From positions 1 to 64,000 of the forward strand of contig CAJTWN010000011.1 of assembly GCA_910580105.1 (NCBI GenBank): a stretch of 64,000 bases of DNA, read 5' to 3'. Source of the stretch: an uncultured Clostridia bacterium. Its GTDB lineage: Bacteria; Bacillota; Clostridia; Monoglobales; Monoglobaceae. Positions 54,568-63,756 of the stretch are shown piece after piece. The translations under genes and the position numbers were made by a program. The notes beneath the pieces are model-generated. The model ran no database searches and was not told the origin of the DNA. It saw nothing but the letters and a program-made list of their open reading frames with translations. How positions within the stretch are numbered: position 1 is the first letter of the stretch; each line of letters begins with the position of its first letter.

Positions 54568-55599
54568 CTACAATTCAGTAGGAATCAAAAAGTCAATAAC
54601 AAAAACCGTTCCTTTTCCCCATTCACTGTCCACTTCAACCGTGCCATTATGCGCTTCTATAATTGACTTTGCGAGAGGGAGTCCGAGGCCTATCCCCTGC
54701 GTATTTTTTGAAAAACGGCTGCGATAAAACCGTTTGAATATGTGATGTAAATCCTCCGGTTGAATCCCGCTGCCGGTATCTTTAATTATAATTTGTATCA
54801 TGGACGAAAAACTTTTACATTCCATACTTATCTTATCGCCCGGCGCGGTATGATCAAAGGCATTTTTCACAATGTTTTCAAGCGCTTCCGAAAGCCACGT
54901 ACGGTCGCATAAAAATTCGGCCAAGGTATCGCCTGTTAAAATAAATTGCTTCCCTTCCTGCGATGCACGGAATGCAAAACGGTTTTTTACATCCGCAAGT
55001 ATTTCATAAACATTTTCCGTTTTCTTTTCAACGACAATTGTTCCGGCGTCTAACTTTGTTATTTTCAAAAGATTTTGCACGAGCGTTTCTATCCTGTCAA
55101 GTTCCTTTTCCGAAAGATCGGTAAATGTCTTAATTTCAGCCAGATCCGTTGTATCGTCCTGTATGATGCCGTTGTAAATATTAAGGGCCGCAAGGGGTGT
55201 TTTTAACTGATGTGAAATATCAGATATTGTGTTTTTCAAAAACTTCTTTGCCTGAAGTTCTTTATCAGCGTTTGCGCTGAGAATTGCCGCAAGGGTATTC
55301 ACCTCATGAAACAGCTTATTAAGCGCACCCTCGTCATCACAATCAATCCGTGCGTTTGTATTTCCCAAACTATATTCTCTGAGTTTTGCTGCTGCATTTT
55401 CAATTATTTTATTTTGTCTGCATAAATATTTGTAAAAAGCAATTAAAATTACCGCCGCCATACAGATTGCAGCCCCAAAGATGTACCACGCAGTATTTTC
55501 AAATTGTGTACAAACGACAGAAAAAACAATAAATATCATCATGCTGCAAATTATTTCACAAAACAGTCTTTTAATGTCTTTATTCGTAAATATTTTCAT
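54568..55599 (-). CDS. sensor histidine kinase, intramembrane-sensing type
   Basis: The 343-residue kinase has two closely spaced membrane helices (about 12-31 and 37-57) with only a few residues outside, as in BceS-type kinases. The phosphorylated histidine is His130 in SDISHQLKTPLAAL. N, G1 and G2 boxes are NIVKNAFDH, DTGSGIQPED and GLGLPLAKSI. It senses envelope stress, perhaps through the adjacent ABC transporter. Gene overlap with the regulator is one base short of touching. Confidence 0.93.
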   Translation of the reverse strand: MKIFTNKDIKRLFCEIICSMMIFIVFSVVCTQFENTAWYIFGAAICMAAVILIAFYKYLCRQNKIIENAAAKLREYSLGNTNARIDCDDEGALNKLFHEVNTLAAILSANADKELQAKKFLKNTISDISHQLKTPLAALNIYNGIIQDDTTDLAEIKTFTDLSEKELDRIETLVQNLLKITKLDAGTIVVEKKTENVYEILADVKNRFAFRASQEGKQFILTGDTLAEFLCDRTWLSEALENIVKNAFDHTAPGDKISMECKSFSSMIQIIIKDTGSGIQPEDLHHIFKRFYRSRFSKNTQGIGLGLPLAKSIIEAHNGTVEVDSEWGKGTVFVIDFLIPTEL

Positions 55600-55600
55600 A

Positions 55601-56278
55601 TTACACCTGCCATTTATATCCTATCCCTCTTACTGTCACTATCATTTCAGGTTCGCTCGGATTGTCCTCAATTTTTGTGCGAAGTCTGCGTATATATACG
55701 GTCAGCGTATTATTATCAACATAGTTTTCGTTGCAATCCCACAGTTTTGCCAAAATCTGCTCAGAAGTCAATACAATATCCGGGTTTTCCATAAACATAC
55801 AGAGGAGTTTATATTCATTCGCTGTTAAACCGAGCAATATACCATTTTTATATACTCTGTTTTTCAGCCGCTCAACCTTTATACCATTTGCATTTAATTC
55901 CGTACCGGCTGTATTGAAATTGTTGCTCCGCCTTAAAACAGCATTGATTTTTGATAACAAAACTGCAAGCTTGAACGGCTTTGTTATATAATCGTCACCA
56001 CCGATGTCAAGGCCCATAATAACATCGGTCTCCTCATCTGCCGCAGTGAGAAACATAACCGGCACTTTTGATGTCAGCCGGATTTTTTTGCATATATCAA
56101 AACCGCTGCCATCAGGAAGAGATACATCAAGAATGACCAAATCATATTTTCCGTCTTCAAATATCACGTCCGCTTCTGCACACGTACGGGCAATATCCAA
56201 TTCGTAACCCTGCTTTTTTATTGCAAAAGATAAACCATTAATCAGGCTTAAATCATCTTCAATGATCAAAATTTTCAT
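55601..56278 (-). CDS. OmpR-family response regulator
   Basis: The 225-residue protein has the receiver (phosphoacceptor Asp51 in VILDVSLPDG, Lys near 101 in TKPF) and a winged-helix DNA-binding domain (about 130-223, ending VRGIGYKW). It controls its own operon or the transporter genes. First gene of the operon regulator-kinase-ATPase-permease. Confidence 0.95.
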   Translation of the reverse strand: MKILIIEDDLSLINGLSFAIKKQGYELDIARTCAEADVIFEDGKYDLVILDVSLPDGSGFDICKKIRLTSKVPVMFLTAADEETDVIMGLDIGGDDYITKPFKLAVLLSKINAVLRRSNNFNTAGTELNANGIKVERLKNRVYKNGILLGLTANEYKLLCMFMENPDIVLTSEQILAKLWDCNENYVDNNTLTVYIRRLRTKIEDNPSEPEMIVTVRGIGYKWQV

Positions 56279-56347
56279 CTTTGTTCTCCTTTGCCTTCTT
56301 ATACTTTGTATCGATAGTTTTTTTGTGCATCCCTTATTATAATATAA

Positions 56348-56376
56348 ATTATATACAGCTTAAGATAGCCTGTCAA
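56348..56376 (-). promoter_or_regulatory. consensus promoter of the two-component/ABC operon
   Basis: TTGACA (56371-56376) and TATAAT (56348-56353) on the - strand, spacing 17. The rest of the gap 56279-56566 shows no gene and is AT-rich. Confidence 0.85.
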
Positions 56377-56566
56377 TTTATATATTTTCTTTACGCTTTG
56401 TTCAATCCCTCACTTTCTCCGTTATTATATATTTTAAATACAACAGGCTTAACATAAACACCTTTCATAATCAAAGCAATCAACCGTAAAATTATTGTTT
56501 ATATTCCTGATCCCTTCACCATAACAAATTTATTTTTATCTAATTGAAAAATTTATTGCCGATAAA

Positions 56567-56600
56567 AAATTTCCGCAGGATCATGATCCTGCGGAAATTT
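56567..56600 (-). terminator. terminator of the cupin gene
   Basis: A perfect 34-base palindrome (17-bp arms centred on CATG) is followed on the - strand by TTTTTTATC. Confidence 0.85.
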
Positions 56601-56666
56601 CTTTCTTATAAATCTAAACTTTTTTATCCGGAAAAATGCGGTACCAACAGTTATAAAACGCCTGCT

Positions 56667-56990
56667 CTATTTCATAAAATCTTCACGCTGCGGTGTAAAC
56701 ACATCAATAATAACCGAATCTTCCAGTGCCTCTGTTCCATGTAACGCATTTGATGGAATATAAATACTGTCGCCCTTACGCACAACGCTTTTTTCTCCTT
56801 CAATATTAAATGCAAATTTCCCCTTTGCAATATAACTGATTTGTTCATGGGGATGCCGGTGCGCTTCTCCAACACCGCCCTTATCAAAAACAACCTCAAC
56901 CATCATCATGCTGCCCTGGTGCGCCAAAATTTTTCTCCTGCTTTTCTCTGACAATTCTTCATATGCCACTGCATCATTATGAATAATCAT
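56667..56990 (-). CDS. cupin-domain protein
   Basis: The 107-residue single cupin has motif 1 GEAHRHPHEQISYIAKGKF (about 42-60; metal ligands His, His and Glu/Gln) and motif 2 GDSIYIPSNALHGTEAL (His near 88). Such small cupins bind a metal and sense or isomerise small molecules. Terminator downstream. No operon partners. Confidence 0.92.
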   Translation of the reverse strand: MIIHNDAVAYEELSEKSRRKILAHQGSMMMVEVVFDKGGVGEAHRHPHEQISYIAKGKFAFNIEGEKSVVRKGDSIYIPSNALHGTEALEDSVIIDVFTPQREDFMK

Positions 56991-57075
56991 GATTTATACC
57001 ACCCTTTCATTTCCATACTTGTATTGCCTCGAATCCGGTTGAATGAAACGTGATCAGAATCATCACCGCTCTTCC

Positions 57076-57660
57076 TTACAACCCGCAAATAATGTCAATA
57101 CATTTTTCAATTCCAAGCCTACTGCTGTTGAGCGTAATCGTATAATTCCGCATCGCTCCCCATTCGCCATTGGTGAAATAATTATAATGGATCCTGCGCC
57201 TTTTATCCATTTCTCTCATTCTTTTCTTTGCTTCATTTTCTGACAAATTATAAAGCTCCATAATTCTTTTTACCTTTGCAGGCATATCACCATGGATAAA
57301 CACATGCGCACAATCTATCCGATCCTGCAAAATATCATCGGCACAGCGTCCAACAATTACACAAGGACCTTCTTCTGCAATTTCATGGATAATTTTGCTT
57401 TGCATATTGTTCAGATAATCTTCCACCGCCATCCCATTCCGGTCCCGGCCAACAAAGGAGTAGGCAAATATATTCTTTGAAGGTGCATATTCTCCGGTTT
57501 TTTCAATAAATTTCCGGGATAGGCCCGTCTCTTCGGCTATCTTCTCGATCAGTTTTTTATCGTAATATGTATAACCCAGCCTTTGTGCAACGCATTCTCC
57601 GATATATCTCCCGCCGCTGCCAAATTCACGGCTGATTGTGATTATTCTTTTCTCCATCAC
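57076..57660 (-). CDS. cytidylate-kinase-like protein (AAA/cytidylate kinase 2)
   Basis: The 194-residue protein starts ITISREFGSGGRYIGECVAQ (P-loop variant SGGRYIG) and has CVIVGRCADDILQDR (about 95) and MREMDKRRRIHYNYFTNGEW near 150. This is the cytidylate_kin2 family, nucleotide kinases of uncertain substrate common in Clostridia. It stands alone. Confidence 0.9.
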   Translation of the reverse strand: MMEKRIITISREFGSGGRYIGECVAQRLGYTYYDKKLIEKIAEETGLSRKFIEKTGEYAPSKNIFAYSFVGRDRNGMAVEDYLNNMQSKIIHEIAEEGPCVIVGRCADDILQDRIDCAHVFIHGDMPAKVKRIMELYNLSENEAKKRMREMDKRRRIHYNYFTNGEWGAMRNYTITLNSSRLGIEKCIDIICGL

Positions 57661-57773
57661 CCATCCTCCTTCTCAAAAAATTATGACTGTAATACAACAC
57701 AACTCTGCGCATAAACACCCGGATAAATACTTATCCCAAAAAAACGCAGAAATATCCTCCGCTTGTCTTTTTT

Positions 57774-58865
57774 CTATTCACCAGCACCGCAAAGCGCTTC
57801 TTTTACAGCATAAAACGAAGGTTTCTTCTCCCCATTCCGATCCAGCAACCCCCACGCCGTCTCACAGGGACAGTCTTCCTCCTTGCAGAAGAAACACCGG
57901 CCTGCGTCCCGGAAACTAAAGATAAAAAATCCAATCAGATGCGGTGACTGCAAAAGCATCGGAAGCAGGTCACGATAAAACTTTGCCTGCCCCTCCAATG
58001 TATGGGGATATTCCGCAGAACCTCCCACCCATTTTTTAAGGATATGGGGTTCCAGATGCCGGAGGTTGGCTTCCCAGTCTTTGCGCGGCGCCGATTTTAT
58101 ATGAGCAGACAGCTCTTCCGGAAGGCGCTCTAAAAATAATTCACAGTTTGCAACCGCCTCATCAAAATCACGGAACCCAAACCGGGACATGGCACGGTCC
58201 AATTCCCCTTCTTCAATCACATCGCCTGTGCTGGCAAAACCAAATTCCTGCATCAATACCGGCTTTTGGGTAAGGGCATAGATTTCATCAATTGCCGTAA
58301 TAAAATCATCCGGCCCACCTTTTATCCATGTGCCGCAGTACCCGTCATATCCAATATAATTGTACAGCTCCGGCCGATGCAGCAGCTTCTTCATCATATA
58401 AATGGAAGTCTCATCATATTCGCTGAAATTATAGCCGCAGAGAATTTCCTTGTCAACACTGCGTATTCCTTCCATACCCGCTTCTGCAAAGCGGATTGCC
58501 TCATCAAAATCATAGGGCGCACGGAAAAAATAGACATTCAGTTCGTTGCCCACCTGCCATCCGTCAACCAATCCCTTTAAATCATTCGCTAAAAAGGCAG
58601 TAACCTCCGCAATACGCTGATACCCATCCGGTTTTCTTATATCTATACCAGCATCTCGTATATATCTCATTGGGTTTGGCGTAAGACTCATAATTTTTAA
58701 GCCATGTGCCTTACACTCTTCACACCGCTGTTTATACATCTTATATAATTCGCTGATCTTTCCGTCTTCATCAAAAGGATAGGGACAATCTACCCGGTTC
58801 CATTCAATTCCGCACTCTTCCAACAGTGAAAATCTATCGTACACATGGTTAATTCCTTTGATCAT
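57774..58865 (-). CDS. TIM-barrel glycosidase-like protein (clan A pattern)
   Basis: The 363-residue protein has the acid/base in WQVGNELN (Glu108) and the nucleophile in LMQEFGF (Glu207), the spacing expected for a GH clan-A barrel such as GH5/GH10/GH39. It lacks a signal peptide. A cysteine cluster CFFCKEEDCPCETAW near residue 325 is unusual. AGGAGGATGTT precedes ATG at 58865; further upstream residues are unsupported. Substrate unknown. Confidence 0.75.
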   Translation of the reverse strand: MIKGINHVYDRFSLLEECGIEWNRVDCPYPFDEDGKISELYKMYKQRCEECKAHGLKIMSLTPNPMRYIRDAGIDIRKPDGYQRIAEVTAFLANDLKGLVDGWQVGNELNVYFFRAPYDFDEAIRFAEAGMEGIRSVDKEILCGYNFSEYDETSIYMMKKLLHRPELYNYIGYDGYCGTWIKGGPDDFITAIDEIYALTQKPVLMQEFGFASTGDVIEEGELDRAMSRFGFRDFDEAVANCELFLERLPEELSAHIKSAPRKDWEANLRHLEPHILKKWVGGSAEYPHTLEGQAKFYRDLLPMLLQSPHLIGFFIFSFRDAGRCFFCKEEDCPCETAWGLLDRNGEKKPSFYAVKEALCGAGE

Positions 58866-59130
58866 AACATCCTCCTCATTGCTTTCTGTACACAAGCTCC
58901 GCCAACATTCAAATATAATTTCTGCCCCCATATCCCCCGGTATGGCCGGCAAAACTATAACAAATTTACATCGGTACAAAAAAGCAATCTGCCTTGGGCA
59001 AATATTTTCACCCATTATACCATCTTACGAAATAATGTCAATCCCTTTTTTGCACATCCTGCCTATTTTTAAACAAATTTTAATCTGAAAACAACATTGG
59101 GAAAAAGCCCCCTCATCCACAGATGAGAAA

Positions 59131-59160
59131 AATACCTTATGGCAGAAGCCATAAGGTATT
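59131..59160 (-). terminator. terminator of the DUF1593 gene
   Basis: 13-bp stem AATACCTTATGGC/GCCATAAGGTATT, loop AGAA, with T tract on the - strand (TTTTTC). Confidence 0.88.
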
Positions 59161-59195
59161 TTATTCTGTTCCAATCAGTGATATGTACATCCGGC

Positions 59196-61520
59196 TTATT
59201 TTGCAAGTACCCCGATCTCCTCCGCTGTCAATGCACGGTTATATATACAGATTTCATCCGCCATCCCTTTGAAATAGGTTTCTTTATTGGGTCGGGCGCC
59301 GATTGCCACAGAAAGCGCACTGTTATACTGCGCCGCCGGGGTATTATCCGTACGGATTGCATCCAATTTTCCATCGATATAAACAGCAGTTGAAACACCC
59401 GGAATATAAACCCCGGTAAGATTTACCCACCGGTTCAGCGGCAGGTCGCCGGCACTGTCCACAAGATATAGTGTCCTTGCATCCTTCGCTATTTGAAATG
59501 ATACCTTCCCCGTACTTTCAATATTGAGCGACCAACCACGGTTTCCCAAAGCGCCCTGCTTCGAAACAATCCTGCCGGATGAAAGTTCAGAAACGTATAC
59601 CCAGGCAGAAAGACTCATTGCACCCGTCATCTGATACTGCGGATCATTTCCAACAAGAATATAAGCATTGCCGCCAAAATACAGGCTGCCGCCCTCATAT
59701 CCCTCCGGCTTCCACACAGCCCCCGTGATGGGAGATGTCTTTTTGTATGCAGAATGATCTGTAACCGTTGTTCCTGCTCCTTCATTCAGCTGCCAATACC
59801 CCACCAATCCATTCGCCGGAACACGTTCATTATACATCTGCACGGTATAGCACTTTGCCAGCGGCGCCATTGTATCCGCTTTAAAAATAAAGCTTTTTAT
59901 CATCCGCGCTTCCGCAGCAGGAAGCATATCAACAGAAATATCCGCAGTCCCATTGATATCAATGGCTTTTTTGCAGGTTTTGACATTGATAAGACGCTCT
60001 TCCTGGTCATATTGGGCGACACTCAAAAGTACTTCTTCTTTCTTGCCTGAACAATTACCGACCGTATAGGTAACTGTTTTTGTCCGCCCAGCTGCAAAAT
60101 TCAAATCACTTTTCAATGTCACATCGAACCCATTTACAGACGAAATTTCCGGTTGCACAGTGACAATTACACGGCGATAGGATTTGAGTGCAGGTGAACC
60201 ATCGTCACAAACTTCGAGGATCAGATGTATATCCCGCGGCTCAGTCACCATGGGCGCCTGAAAATATGCTTCTGCTGATTTTGCATCCAGAATTGTCACC
60301 GTTCCGGAATAGGTTCCCGCTTCCTTATACTGCCACCATTGATATATCAATCCATCCCCATCCGGGTCTGTACTCAAAGAGGCATCAAGCTTTACGGCAG
60401 AACCCGACTGTACAGTCAGTCTGTCCGCATGATTTAGCTTTGCCATGGGCGCATGGTTTGCCTCTTTAAAATCTTTTACACACCAATCCATCCGCGCCGC
60501 AAAATCATTTTGATAGTCACCGCGCCATCTCGCCACAGTCACACGGCTGTTGGTCTTGCCTCCGTATGTATCTTCTGCATCCTGATAATATGCGCCATTA
60601 TCCTTAAACCTTCCGCCCCATCCGCCATATTCAGGGTGTTCGGGAACATGCAGACCATTGTCAAGAAAATAGAACCATGACGGCGTATCCCCCTCCTTCA
60701 AACAACTGTTGGGATTGACACCCGTCCAGGCAGAGGTCGGATAGAGTGCCCCCAAAGGCCCGTGGTTCTCTTTCACATATGTGTTTACCCATGAACGGGA
60801 GGTAAGGCTCTCATCTCCGTCAATATACATTCCCCGGAAAACAGAATTTTGTCCGTTGCTCTCATTTTTATCTTTGATATAAAATACCTGCGGATAATTT
60901 TTTAAAATCCACAAAGCCGTATTATCCTGGTCAGCTATTACATTCAGCCGCAGCTTAGCAAAAAATTTTTCGGCTTCATCTGCCGGACGAGTGTTGGAAA
61001 CCACCCACAATGCCTGTGCAATATCTGTTGTTCCTCCCCACACCGAAATGTTCACATATCTGGGGTCATTTTCAGCAAGCGCCTTATCCACCACTTCAAT
61101 AATCTGCCGGCTTCCGTCCGTATCATGTCCATCGCCTACAAAATTGGTTCCGTAACGAGGATTCCCCACCTTGACAATAGAATCAAGGTATGCACGGGTT
61201 GGAAAAGACGGATCATGCTTAATTAAATTGGGATAAACTTTTTCATAAGCATCAAGGCATTCATATACCACAGCCTCCCCTGTTGTCCCCTCATCAATCA
61301 TACTGCTGCCCGGGATAATGCCTTTGAGATCAAATTCATTTGCATAGACAAGCAAACGAATCAAAGATTGCTGGTCATCCACATCACCGCCGCCAATATC
61401 CGTTGTGACAATCAAAATAGGCTTACTGCTTTTCTGCACTTCATTTGCAAAAACAGGTAAGCTAACCGGCAATATACATAAAACCATCAGCATAATATAT
61501 AACAATACCTTCATTTTCAT
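59196..61520 (-). CDS. exported DUF1593 (nucleoside-hydrolase-like) - LamG protein
   Basis: The 774-residue protein has a signal peptide (about residues 1-25), a DUF1593 nucleoside-hydrolase-like domain (about 30-330; VTTDIGGGDVDDQQSLIRLL is the metal-binding start, and ISVWGGTTDIAQALWVV follows). A Sde182-type beta domain (about 350-450, KLDASLSTDPDGDGLIYQWW), an Ig-like region and a C-terminal LamG domain (about 570-774, GLVGYWQLNEGAGTTVTDHS) complete it. DUF1593 proteins are linked with polysaccharide degradation. No wall anchor is seen. Confidence 0.88.
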   Translation of the reverse strand: MKMKVLLYIMLMVLCILPVSLPVFANEVQKSSKPILIVTTDIGGGDVDDQQSLIRLLVYANEFDLKGIIPGSSMIDEGTTGEAVVYECLDAYEKVYPNLIKHDPSFPTRAYLDSIVKVGNPRYGTNFVGDGHDTDGSRQIIEVVDKALAENDPRYVNISVWGGTTDIAQALWVVSNTRPADEAEKFFAKLRLNVIADQDNTALWILKNYPQVFYIKDKNESNGQNSVFRGMYIDGDESLTSRSWVNTYVKENHGPLGALYPTSAWTGVNPNSCLKEGDTPSWFYFLDNGLHVPEHPEYGGWGGRFKDNGAYYQDAEDTYGGKTNSRVTVARWRGDYQNDFAARMDWCVKDFKEANHAPMAKLNHADRLTVQSGSAVKLDASLSTDPDGDGLIYQWWQYKEAGTYSGTVTILDAKSAEAYFQAPMVTEPRDIHLILEVCDDGSPALKSYRRVIVTVQPEISSVNGFDVTLKSDLNFAAGRTKTVTYTVGNCSGKKEEVLLSVAQYDQEERLINVKTCKKAIDINGTADISVDMLPAAEARMIKSFIFKADTMAPLAKCYTVQMYNERVPANGLVGYWQLNEGAGTTVTDHSAYKKTSPITGAVWKPEGYEGGSLYFGGNAYILVGNDPQYQMTGAMSLSAWVYVSELSSGRIVSKQGALGNRGWSLNIESTGKVSFQIAKDARTLYLVDSAGDLPLNRWVNLTGVYIPGVSTAVYIDGKLDAIRTDNTPAAQYNSALSVAIGARPNKETYFKGMADEICIYNRALTAEEIGVLAK

Positions 61521-61757
61521 AGCCTCACTTTTACAGTTGTATGAATTTCTTCTGATTTAACACTCTGTGCATCCGCTTATATGTAAAATATAGGAAACAT
61601 TTTCATTATAACAAAACAAAAATTGAAACACAAGGTTCATTTTCTCCATATCTGTCACACTCCTTTTGTGCACATCAACCAAAATATTTTTCCTGGTAAT
61701 CAGATAAGCTGATGTATTACGCAATTTCTTTTTACACATATAGAATTTTTGACAATG

Positions 61758-61785
61758 TTGACAAAATATAAAATCAATATATAAT
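61758..61785 (+). promoter_or_regulatory. promoter of the following CuAO_N gene
   Basis: TTGACA (61758-61763) and TATAAT (61780-61785), spacing 16. The gap 61521-61826 has no gene. Confidence 0.75.
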
Positions 61786-61826
61786 TTATATATAGGATAA
61801 TTATTTTTTTAACCATGGAGGTAGAA

Positions 61827-62753
61827 ATGAAAAATTTTATCAAAGGCATGATAACAGGATTGCTGCTTGGATCTATCATCGTATCTGTACCTATTCTTGC
61901 CGAAAATATTGATGTATTATTTAACACTGTTCGTATAAACATAAACGGCATGGATGAAATTCAATGGAACAACGAAATAGAACTGGCAAATGGTTCAACA
62001 GTTCCATCCAGCATACTATATAACGGTACCACATATCTACCAATACGCAAAATTAGTGAATGTATGAACAACGAGGTTTATTGGAATGGTGATACTAATA
62101 CTGTTAGTATTACAAGGCAAAAACAAAATATAAAAACCATTACTGAAAAACCGGATTCCTATGGTCATCTATGGGAATATTATACATTCACAGATGAAAA
62201 AGGCAATCATTATATTGGTGCAAAAGATGATACGCGTAAGTATGACAGAGTATATTTAATAGCAGGAGACTCTATCCGTATAACTGAAAATGAAATATAT
62301 TTTGTAAGACTTTATGGCGGTAGTTATTGGTTTGGGCAGTTAACAAAACTTTCATTTGCAAACGACCCAAATACACAAGATGGTACAGAAATCAAAAAAT
62401 TAGAATTAAAATCTCCATATGGAGCAGAAGAATGGTTCTATGGCCATCTTGAAAAAGACTGTGTGATATTTGACGGAGATTATTTATATTACGCATGCAA
62501 TTTTCAAAGCAATGCTTCTCCTCATGGACAACTAATCGCATACAATTATATAACAGATGAAAAGACTGTATACACCACAAATATAAGAACGAATATAACC
62601 AATATTAAACTTGTGGATAGTGGTGAACAAACCGCAGCTATCGACTGTATTGTTCACAATTACGCCGGGGCTGAAAGTATCCAAAGAATTACATTTGACA
62701 AAGTAAATCATACTCTCCAAAAAATAAATGAAAAAGCCTCAAATGAAATTTAA
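61827..62753 (+). CDS. exported protein with a single CuAO_N-like unit
   Basis: The 308-residue protein has an N-terminal hydrophobic segment (MITGLLLGSIIVSVPILA, signal or anchor), one CuAO_N-like unit (about 30-100, YNGTTYLPIRKISECMNNEV) and a beta-rich C-terminal domain (about 120-308, YGGSYWFGQLTKLSFANDPN) resembling DUF5050 propeller blades. ATG at 61827 has GGAGGT before it. Low GC in comparison with the other CuAO_N genes suggests independent acquisition. Confidence 0.75.
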   Translation: MKNFIKGMITGLLLGSIIVSVPILAENIDVLFNTVRININGMDEIQWNNEIELANGSTVPSSILYNGTTYLPIRKISECMNNEVYWNGDTNTVSITRQKQNIKTITEKPDSYGHLWEYYTFTDEKGNHYIGAKDDTRKYDRVYLIAGDSIRITENEIYFVRLYGGSYWFGQLTKLSFANDPNTQDGTEIKKLELKSPYGAEEWFYGHLEKDCVIFDGDYLYYACNFQSNASPHGQLIAYNYITDEKTVYTTNIRTNITNIKLVDSGEQTAAIDCIVHNYAGAESIQRITFDKVNHTLQKINEKASNEI

Positions 62754-62893
62754 TATCCTATGTTTTATCCCTTCCTTCATTGTAATCATAATGTTCATCT
62801 TTACAAAGATAGCAGATTGACTTCGCAGACACTCGCCTGCAAAACCAATGTACAAAAAACCATGGCAAAGTAAAGCCAACCTTATTATAAAAC

Positions 62894-62928
62894 AACCTTC
62901 CCGCAAAGCATAGCTTTGCGGGAAGGTT
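62894..62928 (-). terminator. terminator of the ABC-2 permease gene
   Basis: 16-bp stem (62894-62909 with 62913-62928) centred on ATA, with T-rich sequence on the - strand (TTGTTTTATAA). Confidence 0.88.
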
Positions 62929-62943
62929 ACATATAACGGCCTT

Positions 62944-63756
62944 TTATTGTAAATTCAGGCGTTTACTCAAAAAATAGCGTGAAATGCAATAATAAACAGC
63001 TGCATACACTGCTATTCCGGCACACAAAAGCCAGATAAACCCATGAGGTACATCCTTCACATGATTCACTGTGATATGAACCATATCAATCCGGTTCAGC
63101 ACCCAAATGAAAAAACCGCTGATGATATTCTCAACAATAGAAAATACAATATATGCCAGTACCGAAAACATCATCTTATGTTTGGTAAACGAATGCCCGA
63201 TGGCAAGCGACGCATAAACCACACAATAAAAGCTGACCAAACTAAAGAGGCAGAGTATACAAAATTCAAAGACAGCAAGCCATCCATCTAAACCAAATTC
63301 TTCGGAAAACATTGTAAAGAATCTTCCCAACCCTTGAAAAAACTCTATAAATGTAACATTAGAAATACCGAAGGCAAATACTGCCCCTGCCAACACGATG
63401 ATCATTATACTTAAAACACTCCATATTACTGATACAATCAATTTGCCGCCTATATTGGTCCATGCACTGACCGGCAAAGTGTTCATCAAATATCCTTCGT
63501 CGCCCAACAGATTTTTATAAAAACGCATTATACATAAAATCACTGTAACAATAAAAATTGCAATCAGATAAAGAACCAATAGAGTGGTGGTAATCACCGT
63601 AATAATATTTAAAAGATTGGCGCCGTTTGTTTGAAAGAAATCATTCAATTTTAACATGACCACATTCAAAACCGCCAGCAATAAAAGACATCCATATAGA
63701 GGGAAAAAACCGCGGGCTGTTGCCTTGAATTCATATTTTAATATCTTTCCTAACAT
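62944..63756 (-). CDS. ABC-2-type transporter permease
   Basis: The 270-residue protein has about six membrane helices (near 18, 55, 105, 150, 185 and 240) and no large soluble domain, consistent with an ABC-2 permease. MLGKILKYEFKATARGFFPL begins it. It overlaps the ATPase gene by seven bases and forms a transporter with it. Substrate unknown. Confidence 0.88.
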   Translation of the reverse strand: MLGKILKYEFKATARGFFPLYGCLLLLAVLNVVMLKLNDFFQTNGANLLNIITVITTTLLVLYLIAIFIVTVILCIMRFYKNLLGDEGYLMNTLPVSAWTNIGGKLIVSVIWSVLSIMIIVLAGAVFAFGISNVTFIEFFQGLGRFFTMFSEEFGLDGWLAVFEFCILCLFSLVSFYCVVYASLAIGHSFTKHKMMFSVLAYIVFSIVENIISGFFIWVLNRIDMVHITVNHVKDVPHGFIWLLCAGIAVYAAVYYCISRYFLSKRLNLQ

